From Anthopleura xanthogrammica (Eukaryota > Cnidaria > Anthozoa > Actiniaria > Actiniidae): a stretch of 64,000 nt of DNA. Shown piece after piece: positions 12,196 through 22,823 of the stretch; the first letter of the stretch is position 1; each line of letters begins with the position of its first letter. The translations under genes were made by a program, and so were the position numbers. Where the stretch lies: positions 8,772,468-8,836,467 of the forward strand of contig OZ025221.1 in assembly GCA_964019055.1 (NCBI GenBank), read 5' to 3'. The notes under the pieces were generated by a model. It searched no databases. It was not told where the DNA came from and saw only the letters and a program-made list of their open reading frames with translations.

Positions 12196-15100
12196 TTAGA
12201 CCAACCTCTCTACCAAACCTTCTGTAACAGCTGCGTAGAGTTGGTTGTAGAGGGCCACTGACTCTACAAAACTATCCACTTGGGCTCCTGGGTAAAAACA
12301 GACAAAAATGTCAGATGCAATATTATATCGGCGTTCATCCAATCATATTCTTACATTACCTTGTTTTATTTCCTGAGCGATTGTTTGAGCAGTGATACCG
12401 CTGTACAGAGTCGCAATATCTGGCTCAGGCAAAGGGAAAACCAGGATCTGATTCAACAGCAACGCCTCCATCATAACTGACTGCCACTGTGCATAGCCAT
12501 GCTGGCATTTGATATCAAACGAAACACCCAAGCGTCTACTGCGTTCTTGTTTTGCGTTCTGGCTTGACTTTACTGATGCTTTATCTTCCGCGCTCTCTGT
12601 AAGCAGTATTAAATGTACCAGTAACAATGCTTGCACCCATATCTGGTTAACACCAGGATCGGCTTTCAAGATCCAGTAGCGCACTGACGCTGCAAACAAC
12701 TGGAAACTCTCGGGTAATGACTTGATAAGCGCTGTGTTTGCCTTCAGGACTATTAACAACAGCTTAAGCCGTTGGCTTGTATCGACTTCTCTTAAGTTCT
12801 TCAAATTTGGCATTTTCCCATATCCGGGTATGGTCCCAAAGAAAGGCAGTAATGCTTGACAAACCAATTCAGCCTCTTCCCGATCATACTCTATGACTGT
12901 AGGCGCTTCCGTCACGATGCCACAACTGATACATCTAATAAGGATCGAGCACATGTGAGCAGAGTCTTCGCTCGTGTCTTCAACTTGAACTTTTAACGTT
13001 CGAAAACCCCGCGTCGAAATCAAGACGCTCATGTAATGCCCGGGGAACAACCCATTACGGTAACTCCTGATGACGTAAGCCGGAATTGTTTTATTGTGCC
13101 CAGTCTCCAAGCGCGTTCGGATTTCATTTCGCTCAAAGTGTCCTCTCAGCGAACCATTACTAATTTCATACTTTGACAACGAAGTATTGATTTCTAATCT
13201 TAAATCTGCTTTGTTACTAAAATTATGTGCTAGATCCAGAGCAGAATGAAAGGCTTCGTTGGGACTTTGAAAACGAGAAATGAACTTCGCTATCGCCTTA
13301 ATCAAAGTCTTGGTGCGAATTCTATCCGTGTCAGGAATCAGTGCTTTCTTGAAGGGAGCCAGTGTCTCCTCTTTCACGTAATCATTTCCCATGAGTGATG
13401 CAAAAAGAGGGAAAAAATCCTCACGGATTCTCAGATACCTGGCCAGACGTTCCCTCTTGTACAGTCTTGCGGATATTATCGGCCCGCTTGTCAAATCGAG
13501 GGATGACAACGGGATATATCCCGCGGGAAGACTGTTTATGAAGAAATCACTATCGTTGCTTATGACGGGACAGTTCCATTGGTTAGCTAGTGCTGCTAGT
13601 TCTTGGTCTGCTTCGCTTTAAAAATTAATCAATCAATATATAGATATATAAATAAATGAATGAATGAATGATTAAGTGGATGGAATAGAAAAAAAACTAA
13701 ATGCATGTATGTATGAATTGATCAAAGAAGAAATGAATTATCCGATGCATGATGTTAGAATGCATGTCGGAGTAAATGAATGAACGAATGAATATAAGCG
13801 AATATGTACTAATGAATGAATCAATTACTTAAAGAATGCATTAATGAATGTAAAAATTTACAAGTGTAAATAATGGAAGTGTGAAAGAATCAAGGTGCTA
13901 GGAAAGGAGAGGAAGGAGATATATAGCCCGGGGGGGGGGTACTTCGGGTCGTTTCATACGGGGATGCTCCGCCCAGACTCTCGACCCCTTACCCTTTCCT
14001 ATACCAAATTTCAGCCAAAAGGTACCCCTTTTTTATACCTTTTTGCCTAGCCTGAAAAGGTACCCCTTTCATATACCTTTGAAGAAAATCTACCCCTTTT
14101 TATGCCAAAACTCACAAATTTCCACCCCTTTTCTATAAGTGCGGCCTGAAAAAAGTACCCCTTTCGGGCGGAGCATCCCCGTATAGTCCATTATAGGTAA
14201 CTTTTATTAAACACGATAAAATTTAAAGCTAAAAGCTTGTGGGGTCATGCATAAAATAACTTAATAAAATAATCTATAAAAATCAATAACATAAATAAAG
14301 CTAAATTAGTTATATATAATATTCAATCTGAAAGATATAAAAATAATAATTATTTATTTATATAGCGCTCAAATCTAAAATTCTAAGGCGCTAATATCTA
14401 ATATTCTAAGTGACAGACCTTTCCCGAATTCGCCAGAGCGACATGAAACGACGACGGCTCAAAGCCGAAGCCAGAGAGAGTGAGCTAGTGGATGGATGTA
14501 AGAATAAACGAATGATATCAACAGTAATATGTGCACTTTTTAACTCGTGGATACGCGAAGCGTAGAAACGAGTTATTGTGAGGGGTCTGAATATGCAAAT
14601 GTGTCACTCACTCGCTCACTATAGCGTTAGCAGCTCGATAATAGGGAACTTAAGCAACTCGAAATCTAGGACGGGGACGCGAGACACGAGGTTTCAGAAC
14701 TGAATTTAATGATAGAGGAAGATCTGGAAATACCTGTTACTTCTTGATCTCAAGACGTGCACGACGTGCAATTGCTGAATATTGCATTCTGGCGAGAACG
14801 ATATCGTCTTTTCTTGTTCAGCTGTTGACGTTCCCGTTCTAGATTTCGAGTTGCTTATAAAGTTCCCTAATAACGCATGTGCTAACACTTAACCGTGCGC
14901 GCACCGCGCATGACATGACCTTAACTGTCTGCTTCGCTGTCTGCAACCATGAGTTGCTAGGCCAATCAAAACACAATGGAGACGCTGAATAGAATAAAGT
15001 TTGACGTAAAACAGTAGCTACCTTGATATTTGTTTTATAATAAATGGTCCTACAGTTAACACTGAATATTGAAATGGTGCATCGCTAAGAAGTAAACTGA

Positions 15101-15530
15101 TTTGCATGGACTTAGATACTTACCCATCGCATATTGCAAATTGTGTCCCGACGTTCCTCAGCTCTTGAACAAAGACCATTTTTGCCATTAAAGGCAGAAC
15201 AAAAGTATCACGATCAGTCCCACAATCACTCACAGAGAGTTTGTGACTCAAGAGTATTTCCTTTTCACATCGTGAAATGATGGACATTCCTACTCTGTCT
15301 ACCAAAACGTATGGCGTGACTCCTTTAGATGTCAGAGAGCGAAAGAAACCGCGAACAGCTTTGGCAAATTTGTCGTATTCCCCTCCACATCTGCAGTCAA
15401 TACTATTCTGAGTGTATAAAAACCACACTAAAGCCAGTCCGTCTATGACAACTCGGGTGTCTTTCAATAGTTGCTTTGTCCATAATGTCTCTGTATTATG
15501 CACATAAGTGGTGAGACATCGAACTCCCAT
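12196..15530 (-). CDS. ASTE1: ASTE1-like XPG-fold nuclease, copy A (intact)
   Basis: Three coding exons, 15124-15530, 12360-13615 and 12196-12287, join in frame to 584 residues. The start MGVRCL gives the free N-terminal glycine region typical of FEN/XPG nucleases. Acidic positions visible are D in VVIDGLAL, D in VLVDR, E and D in GEADQE across the exon 1/2 junction, and the DSD motif of exon 2. Human ASTE1 is a structure-specific nuclease that trims 3' overhangs in DNA repair; the fly homologue is Asteroid. Copy A differs from B and C in having five extra exon 1 residues and VLVDRVGMSI where they have VLIDGPNL, just beside an expected acidic position. Intron 2 is only 72 bp. Intron 1 holds two MITE-like elements and GAATG repeats. 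I infer it is functional, since the frame is open over about 1.75 kb. Confidence 0.85.
13621..13860. repeat. Degenerate GAATG/AATG repeats, intron 1 of ASTE1-A
   Basis: Scattered GAATGAATGAATG and GTGGATGG units start right next to the exon 2 acceptor. This is where copy B has GGATGGATGG and copy C has the long GATG array. Confidence 0.75.
13927..14190. mobile_element. MITE-like element, GGATGCTCCGCCC ends
   Basis: After a poly-G run, GGGGATGCTCCGCCCAGACT at the left is mirrored by GGGCGGAGCATCCCC at the right. Several GGTACCCCTTT segments lie inside. A second copy is at 48630-48905. Confidence 0.85.
14636..14872. mobile_element. MITE-like element with about 37-bp inverted ends
   Basis: AGGGAACTTAAGCAACTCGA with ATCTAGGACGGGGACG at the left is inverse to CGTTCCCGTTCTAGAT with TCGAGTTGCTTATAAAGTTC at the right. 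It lies in intron 1 of ASTE1-A and is absent at the matching place in copies B and C. Confidence 0.8.
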
Positions 15531-17477
15531 TTTTGACAGTTTGAATTCCTTTAAATAGTGCTCGAGATTACTGATGTGAAAAATCGCCAAGAAAATTGTT
15601 GGCGCCCCGATTATCTCTGAAGATTTGAACTGGTTTTTTTTTGGAAGGGACTTCATCAACGTATCTACTTAAATTATTCAGATTTACCAGAAGTCCAGGA
15701 CTTCTGGATCTACACAGATTCGGGACAGACTTGGCAAGTTTTATGATTAGAATAGGGATGGGTTTCCTGTGGGTTTCTAAGAAATTTCGCATTTCGGATG
15801 AGCACAGGCAGCCCAATCAATGTTCTTTTGTAAAACAATTCAGGGTGAAAAACGGCGAAAAAACCCCAGCTAAAATCCACACAAAACAAAGTTAAAGACC
15901 ATACATCGGCAACAACGTCTGGCTTCCTTGTATGTAATGCACATGATCAAGTTTGAACAGCGCTGACAAATATCTCTTCATGCCTATATCTTGTATACGG
16001 TCTATATCTATGTCCATGTCTATACGATGTCTACGTCTATGTCTATACGGTCTATGTCCATGTCTATACGATGTCTACGTCTATGCCTATACGGTCTATG
16101 TCTATACGGTCTATGTCTATACGGTCTATGTCTATGTCTATACGATGTCTAAGTCTATGTCTATACGATCTATGTCTATACGGTCTATGTCTATACGGTC
16201 TATGTCTATACGGTCTTTGTCTATACGGTCTATGTCTATACGATGTCTAAGTCTATGTCTATACGGTCTATGTCTATACGGTCTATGTCTATACGGTCTA
16301 TGTCTATGTCTATACGATGTCTACGTCTATGTCTATACGGTCTATGTCTATACGGTCTATGTCTATACGGTCTATGTCTATGTCTATACGATGTCTAAGT
16401 CTATGTCTATACGATCTATGTCTATACGGTCTATGTCTATACGGTCTATGTCTATACGGTCTATGTCTATACGGTCTATGTCTATACGATGTCTAAGTCT
16501 ATGTCTATACGGTCTATGTCTATACGGTCTATGTCTATACGGTCTATGTCTATACGGTCTATGTCTATACGGTCTATGTCTATGTCTATACGATGTCTAC
16601 GTCTATGTCTATACGGTCTATGTCTATACGGTCTATGTCTATACGGTCTATGTCTATGTCTATACGATGTCTATGTCTATGTCTATACGATGTCTACGTC
16701 TATGTCTATACGGTCTATGTCTATACGGTCTATGTCTATACGGTCTATGTCTATACGGTCTATGTCTATGTCTATACGATGTCTAAGTCTATGTCTATAC
16801 GGTCTATGTCCATGTCTATACGATGTCTACGTCTATGCCTATACGATGTCTACGTCTATGCCTATACGGTCTATGTCTATACGGTCTATGTCTATGTCTA
16901 TACGATGTCTAAGTCTATGTCTATACGATCTATGTCTATACGGTCTATGTCTATACGGTCTATGTCTATACGGTCTATGTCTATACGGTCTATGTCTATA
17001 CGGTCTATGTCTATACGATGTCTAAGTCTATGTCTATACGGTCTATGTCTATACGGTCTATGTCTATACGGTCTATGTCTATACGGTCTATGTCTATGTC
17101 TATACGATGTCTACGTCTATGTCTATACGGTCTATGTCTATACGGTCTATGTCTATACGGTCTATGTCTATACGGTCTATGTCTATGTCTATACGATGTC
17201 TAAGTCTATGTCTATACGGTCTATGTCGATCTCTATACGATGTCTACGTCTATGTCTATACGGTCTATGTCTATGTCTATACGATGTCTACGTCTATATC
17301 TATACGGTCTATGTCTATGCGGACTATTTCTTTGCGGTCTATATCTATGCGGCCTTTGTCTATACGGTCTGTGTCTGATACGGTCTATATTTTTTATCGT
17401 TCATACGTGGTAAAGACTTCGTAAAAGGACACTAATTGTTCTTTATAGTATGGAATCGTTGAAATCCATATTTCTTG
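15531..17477. other. Region between ASTE1-A 5' end and ASTE1-B stop
   Basis: 15531-15960 is the upstream region of copy A and shows no clear similarity to the upstream regions of B or C. The rest is the 15-bp array and the immediate 3' flank of copy B. I see no gene in it. Confidence 0.7.
15975..17395. repeat. 15-bp minisatellite array with mixed units
   Basis: About 1.4 kb built from TCTATGTCTATACGG (15 bp), with 6-bp TCTATG insertions and a longer variant containing CTATACGATGTCTACGTC or CTATACGATGTCTAAGTC. Runs of 3 to 6 basic units alternate with one long variant, which gives a higher-order pattern. The array ends about 80 bp past the stop of ASTE1-B. Most unit lengths are multiples of three and stop-free on the plus strand, so long repetitive open frames (MSIRS, LCLYG, VYVYT repeats) appear; these are not genes. 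Confidence 0.95.
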
Positions 17478-17604
17478 TTAGACCAGCCTCTCTACCAAAC
17501 CTTCTGTAACAGCTGCGTAGAGTTGATTGTAGAGGGCCACTGACTCTACAAAACTATCCACTTGGGCACCTGGATAAAGAGAAACAAAAAATATCAGATG
17601 CAAA

Positions 17605-19155
17605 ATTATACATCCATCCAATCCATCTCGTGTACATTCTTATTCTTTTACGTGCATCCCATCCATCTCTTGTACATTCTTATTCCTTTACGTTCATCCA
17701 ATCCATCTCGTGTACATTCTTATTCTTTTACGTCCATCCCATCCATCTCTTGTACATTCTTACTCCTAAACGTCCATCCAATCCATCTCGTGAACATTCT
17801 TACTCCTATACGTCCATCCAATCCATCTCTTGTACATTCTTACTCCTATACGTTCATCCAATCCATCTCTTGTACATTCTTACTCCTATACGTTCATCCA
17901 ATCCATCTCTTGTACATTCTTACTCCTATACGTTCATCCAATCCATCTCTTGTACATTCTTACTCCTATACGTCCATCCAATCTATCTCGTGTACATTCT
18001 TACTCCTATACGTCCATCCGATCCATCTCGTGTACATTCTTATTCCTATACGTCCATCCAATCCATCTCGTGTACATTCTTATTCCTTTACGTCCATCCA
18101 ATCCATCTCTTGTACATTCTTACTCCTATACGTTCATCCAATCCATCTCTTGTACATTCTTACTCCTATACGTTCATCCAATCCATCTCTTGTACATTCT
18201 TACTCCTATACGTTCATCCAATCCATCTCTTGTACATTCTTACTCCTATACGTCCATCCAATCTATCTCGTGTACATTCTTACTCCTATACGTCCATCCG
18301 ATCCATCTCGTGTACATTCTTATTCCTATACGTCCATCCAATCCATCTCGTGTACATTCTTATTCCTTTACGTCCATCCAATCCATCTCGTGTACATTCT
18401 TACTCCTATACGTTTACCAATCCATCTCTTGTACATTCTTATTCTTTTACGTCCATCCCATCCATCTCTTGTACATTCTTACTCCTATACGTTCATCCAA
18501 CCCATCTCTTGTACATTCTTATTCTTTTACGTCCATCCCATCCATCTCTTTTACATTCTTACTCCTATACGTTCATCCAACCCATCTCTTGTACATTCTT
18601 ATTCTTATACATCCATCCAATCCATCTCGTGTACATTCTTATTCTTATACATCCATCCAATCCATCTCTTGTACATTCTCATTCCTATTCGTCCATCCAA
18701 TCCATCTCGTGTACATTTTAATTCACTATGCGTCCATCCCATCCATCTCGTGTACATTCTTATTCTTATACATCCATCCAATCGATCTCGTGTACATTCT
18801 TATTCCTTTACGTCCATCCAATCCATCTCGTGTACATTCTTATTCTTATACATCCATCCAATCCATCTCGTGTACATTCTTATTCCCATACGTTCATCCA
18901 ATCCATCTCGTGTACATTCTTATTCTCATACGTTCATCCAATCCATCTCGTGTACATTTTAATTCACTATGCGTTCATCCAATCCATCTCCTGTACATTC
19001 TTATTCTTATATATACGTTCATCCAATCTATCTCGTGTACATTCTTATTCCTATACGTCCATCCGATCCATCTCGTGTACATTCTTATTCTTATACGTTC
19101 ATCCAATCCATCTCGTGTACATTCTTATTTATTCCTATACGTTATTCAATCTTAC
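17605..19155. repeat. 40-bp minisatellite, about 38 units, in intron 2 of ASTE1-B
   Basis: Units combine CGTTCATCCAATCCATCTC with TGTACATTCTTATTCCTATA and repeat every 40 bp for about 1.55 kb. Variation is mostly in TTATTC versus TACTCC and in CTCGTG versus CTCTTG, and blocks of identical variants suggest local re-duplication. The equivalent 72-bp introns of A and C hold one related stretch, GCGTTCATCCAATCATATTC. The 40-bp period makes long three-phase open frames of up to about 480 codons that are not genes. Confidence 0.95.
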
Positions 19156-20429
19156 ATTACCTTGTTTTATTTCCTGAGCGATTGTTTGAGCAGTGATACC
19201 GCTGTACATAGTTGCAATATCTGGCTCAGGCAAAGGGAAAACCAGGATCTGATTCAACAGCAACGCCTCCATCATAACTGACTGCCACTGTGCATAGCCA
19301 TGCTGGCATTTGATATCAAACGGAACACCCAAACGTCTACTGCGTTCTTGTTTTGCGTTTTGCGCTCTCAGTAAGCAGTTTTAAATGTACCAGTAACAAT
19401 GCGTGCACCCATATCTGGTTAACACCAGGGTTGGCTTTAGAGATCCAGTAGCGTACTGACGCTGCAAACAACTGGAAACTCTCGGGTAATAACTTGATAA
19501 GCGCTGTGTTTGCCTTCAGGACTATTAACAACAGCTTAAGCCGTTGGCTTGTATCAACTTCTCTCAAGTTCTTCGAATGTATGGCTCCAAACAAGGGCTC
19601 AATTTCGTTATAAACCATTTCAGCCTCCTCCCGATCATACTCTATGACTGTAGGCCCTTCCGTCACGATACCATAACTGATACATCTAATACCCATCGAG
19701 TACATATGAGCAGATTCTTCGCTCTTGTCTTCAACTTGAACCTTTAATATTTGCAAACCTCTACGAGAGATCAAGGAACCAAAATAGCCAATTGGAAAGC
19801 GCCCGTCTCGGTAACTCCTGATGACGTAAGCAGGGATTATATTATTGTGCCGAGTCTCCTTGCTCGTTCGTGTTTCATTATGCTCAAAGTATCCTCTTAG
19901 TGAATTATCTGAAATTTCATACTCTGATATTGAGGCCTCGATGTCTGATCTGAAATCGGTCTCATCCGTATCCTCATCTGTATCTGTATCCGCCTGTGCC
20001 TTATGTGTTTTCTCACTCGCATGTGAAGCGGTTAATTCCACAGCTGATTTAAGCGCGTCGCTGGGACTTTGAAAACGAGAAATGAAGTTCGCTGTAGTCA
20101 TAATCAAAGTCTTAGTGCGAATTGTATCCGTCTCAGGAAACAGTGCTTTCTTGAAGGGAGCTAGTGTCTCTTCTTCCACGTAATCATTTCTCATGAGTGA
20201 TGCAAAAAGAGGGAAAAAATCCTCATGGATTCTCAGATGCCTGGCCAGACGTTCCCTCTTGTACAGTCTTGCGGATATTATCGGCCCGCTTGTCATATCG
20301 AGGGATGACAACGGGATATATCCCGCGGGAAGACTGTATATGAAGAAATCACTGTCTTGGCTTATGACGGGACAGTTCCAGTGGTTAGCTAGTGCAGCTA
20401 GTTCTTGGTCTGCTTCGCTTAAAAAAAAA

Positions 20430-20520
20430 AGGAAATGAAATGAAATGAATAAGTTGATGGATCGGATGTTTGTATGCCGGACGGGATGGATGGATAGGTG
20501 AATAAATAACTAAATGAATG
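20430..20520. repeat. Short GATG/AAATG repeats, intron 1 of ASTE1-B
   Basis: AAATGAAATGAAATGAATAA, then GATGGATC and GGGATGGATGGATAGG, occur beside exon 2. The stretch GAATAAGTTGATGGATCGGA is shared with copy C right before C's long GATG array. Confidence 0.8.
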
Positions 20521-21017
20521 TATGGATGTATACATGAATCAAAAAAGGAATAACGCACGAGTCAAAAAAAGATGACGAACATTCGCAAAATCGCCGAAGC
20601 AAAAAAAAAAAAAAAAAGGGGCGTGTTGGCCACTTGCGCACTCTGCCTGTCTGATTCAGTATTGCACGATTGACGTCATCATAGCCGCCAAACAAAAATG
20701 GCTTCCCAACAGGCAAGGTTTGCAAGCTAAGCTTATCTGAAATGCTATCTTAATGACTGAATTGAGAAAATATGTTGAATAAATAATAAAACAATTATTG
20801 GATTCGGCTATCGTATGATATGAAAAATTATGCATACCTCGAAGAGTGTTATCTGTTATATAATTAACACTCTCCTCGTTGTGCATAATCTATATCATAC
20901 TCAGCCTCAAAATATCAAATTTTTGAAATAGAGAAATATAGGTATTTCATTGATAATCATATAATAAAACTTGATCTGGGCTATAATAAATGGTTTGTGT
21001 AAAGGAATGATCGAATA

Positions 21018-21297
21018 TTATACTACCAAAACAGGTAGAGTGACAATCAGGCTTGAGAAAAACCAGTTGCGACTAGCGTTAAAGCTAGACACTTTTGACA
21101 CATTCCTTTAGCCCCAAGCGGCTAGTTAGCTTTGAAGTTCATGGTGGAATTTGGCCATTACTTCTACTTGGATAGCATGTTCAAAGCTAATTCACCGCTC
21201 AGGGCTAAGGAATGTTATCAAAATTGTCTATCTTTAATGCTAGTCAGAACTGGTTTTTCTCAAGCCTGATTGTCACTCTACCTGTTTTCGTAGTAAG
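21018..21297. mobile_element. MITE-like element with about 70-bp inverted ends
   Basis: TACTACCAAAACAGGTAGAG at the left is mirrored by CTCTACCTGTTTTCGTAGTA at the right. The inner arms with AGGCTTGAGAAAAACCAGTT also match in inverse. It lies in intron 1 of ASTE1-B. Copy C at about 25610-25650 has the matching flanks without the element. Confidence 0.85.
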
Positions 21298-22418
21298 TGG
21301 CTACCTCAGAAGTAAACTGATTTGAATGGAGAAAGATACTTACCCTTCGCATATTGCAAATCGTATCCCAACGTTCCTCAGCTCTTGAACAAAGACCAGT
21401 TTTGCCATTAAAGGCAGAACAAAAGCATCACAATCATCCACAGACAGTTTATTGCTCGAAAGGATTTCATTTTCGGTCCTTGAACTGGGAAATAAATTTG
21501 GCCCGTCTATCAAAACGTATGGTGTGACTCCTTCAGATGTCAAAGAGCGAAAGAATCCTCGAATTGTTTTGGCAAATTCGTCGTATTCCCCTCCACATCT
21601 ACAATCAATGCTATTCTCATACAAAAACCACACTAAAGCCAGTCCATCCACAACAATTAGAGTGTCTTTTAACTGGATTTGTGTCCATAATGTGTCTGTG
21701 AACTGAGCATATGTTGTGAGCTTACGAACTCCCATTCCGCCGACTGCAATCCCCCAGATTCTCGTGATGGCTCGGTAAAATCTTCAATTACAACCTATAA
21801 TGTAGGCTAATAATCGTTGATGTCGACACAAAGTTGCCTAAAAATCTAACGAACTCAGATTTTAATTCACGCTAAAAGTAAAGGATATAACTGACGGATA
21901 AAGATTGAGCTGACTGATCGGCTGGCTGTGGTTTTCCAAGAAAAACATTACGCACAGGCAACCCAATTTCACTGTTATCAATCTATGTTATTTTATGTTA
22001 TCATATTGCAATTGCTTTGTTCTAATTGCACTTACTAATCATAAACGGAATAGTGATAGGTCTAAAGAAAAATCTTGAAGAAGAATAAACTATTATTAGC
22101 CTTTTGATTTATTTGTCAAAAAGACTTTATTTTGTAGATATTTACATTCGTATTTATTGTGGTTTGGGCTACCTTTATGTAATTATCCCGCGCGATTCGG
22201 GATGGCTGGATTTCAACACCGAAGTCCAAAATGGCGCACATTATTGGAAACGAAACATCCATCCATCTATGCAAAGTATACACTTGTTCGCTCTTTCTTT
22301 CTTTCTTACGTTCGGGAAAACAACAATTTTGCGGCATCAAATTACAAGAAAACACTATAAATCTGGACTCACCCGGCCGTGCGCCATTTTGGACTTCGAT
22401 GTCAAATTAGAGTTTACC

Positions 22419-22553
22419 ATGGATTTTTCTGTCATTGCAGCCCCTACGAAACGCGCATACCATCATTGTTCAGTAACTAAGAATTCTTTATATATTTCGG
22501 TGGTATAAGAGATGATAGACTGTGTTAGCCATGGGACGATATGTATCAGTGGC
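22419..22553 (+). pseudogene. KLHDC9: KLHDC9 5' fragment (broken)
   Basis: The reading starts MDFSVIAAPTKRAYHHCSV, nearly the same as the intact gene at 26225. Relative to it, three codons are missing after IAA and a base is lost at YIF, so the frame stops after 29 codons. Similarity fades near the GACGATATGTATC segment at about 22551. It is the head-to-head neighbour of ASTE1-B and shows that the duplicated unit included the shared promoter. Confidence 0.85.
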
Positions 22554-22707
22554 GGATACAGGATTTTAAAAAGGGGGTTCCGCAGGAAGGGCTGGTGCAA
22601 TCGACTTCAAAAGGAGGGGGGCTATTTCATTCCATTGAGCGTAAAGAACATGATTGGAATTACACGATCTAACATAGGGGGGTTTAATGGAGCCCTCGAA
22701 ACCACCC
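22554..22707. mobile_element. Transposon-like segment at the duplication junction
   Basis: It starts near GTGGCGGATACAGGATTTTA, with G-rich tracts, and ends near AACCACCCCTGGATCGG. GGCGGATCCAG-type starts are also seen at 33582. It separates the KLHDC9 remnant from the 3' flank of ASTE1-C. The family is not recognised. Confidence 0.4.
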
Positions 22708-22711
22708 CTGG

Positions 22712-22800
22712 ATCGGTCTATGTCTACATGCCTATGTCTATACGATCAATGTCTATACGGTCTTTGTCTATACGATCTTTGTCTATACGGCCTATACGTC
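22712..22800. repeat. 15-bp repeat seed, 3' flank of ASTE1-C
   Basis: About five degenerate units of TGTCTATACGGTCTT type end about 24 bp beyond the ASTE1-C stop. This is the same place as the array of copy B. Confidence 0.85.
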
Positions 22801-22823
22801 CATATTCCACAATATTGCTCTTA

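Larger units (their letters stand above)
17478..21735 (-). pseudogene. ASTE1: ASTE1-like copy B, frameshifted
   Basis: The exon plan is the same as in A and C: 21344-21735, 19161-20417, 17478-17569. Exon 1 differs from copy C at only about 8 of 131 residues and keeps the catalytic-type acidic residues, as does the start of exon 2. Compared with A and C, a net 29 bp is missing near 19345-19375 between the codons for LLTES and the downstream RRLGV. The frame shifts and stops at 19337, giving at most a 490-residue product that lacks the conserved C-terminal [13 protein letters not shown] region. Downstream homology persists in another frame and the terminal exon is still recognisable. An acidic linker rich in D and T in exon 2 is also unique to B. 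It could be a recent pseudogene or a truncated protein. Intron 2 is 1591 bp because of a 40-bp array. Confidence 0.8.
21736..22823. other. Region between ASTE1-B start and ASTE1-C stop
   Basis: It contains the old promoter region shared with the ASTE1-C/KLHDC9 pair (TTTGGGCTACCTTTATG and TATCCCGCG at 22184-22192), an insertion with inverted CCAAAATGGCGCAC ends, the broken KLHDC9 start, a transposon-like segment and a 15-bp repeat seed. Confidence 0.75.

Noticed and set aside
15953..17424. Open frames of up to 277 codons with MSIRS, LCLYG and VYVYT repeats
   Set aside because: They come from the stop-free 15-bp array. There is no non-repetitive domain, and all three frames are equally open.
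15975..19155. Possible CRISPR-like array
   Set aside because: Units follow each other directly with no unique spacers, and the setting is a eukaryotic gene cluster.
17562..19281. Open frames of up to 483 codons across the 40-bp array
   Set aside because: The 40-bp period cycles through three frames without stops. The frames run antisense into ASTE1-B exon 2 and carry no domain.
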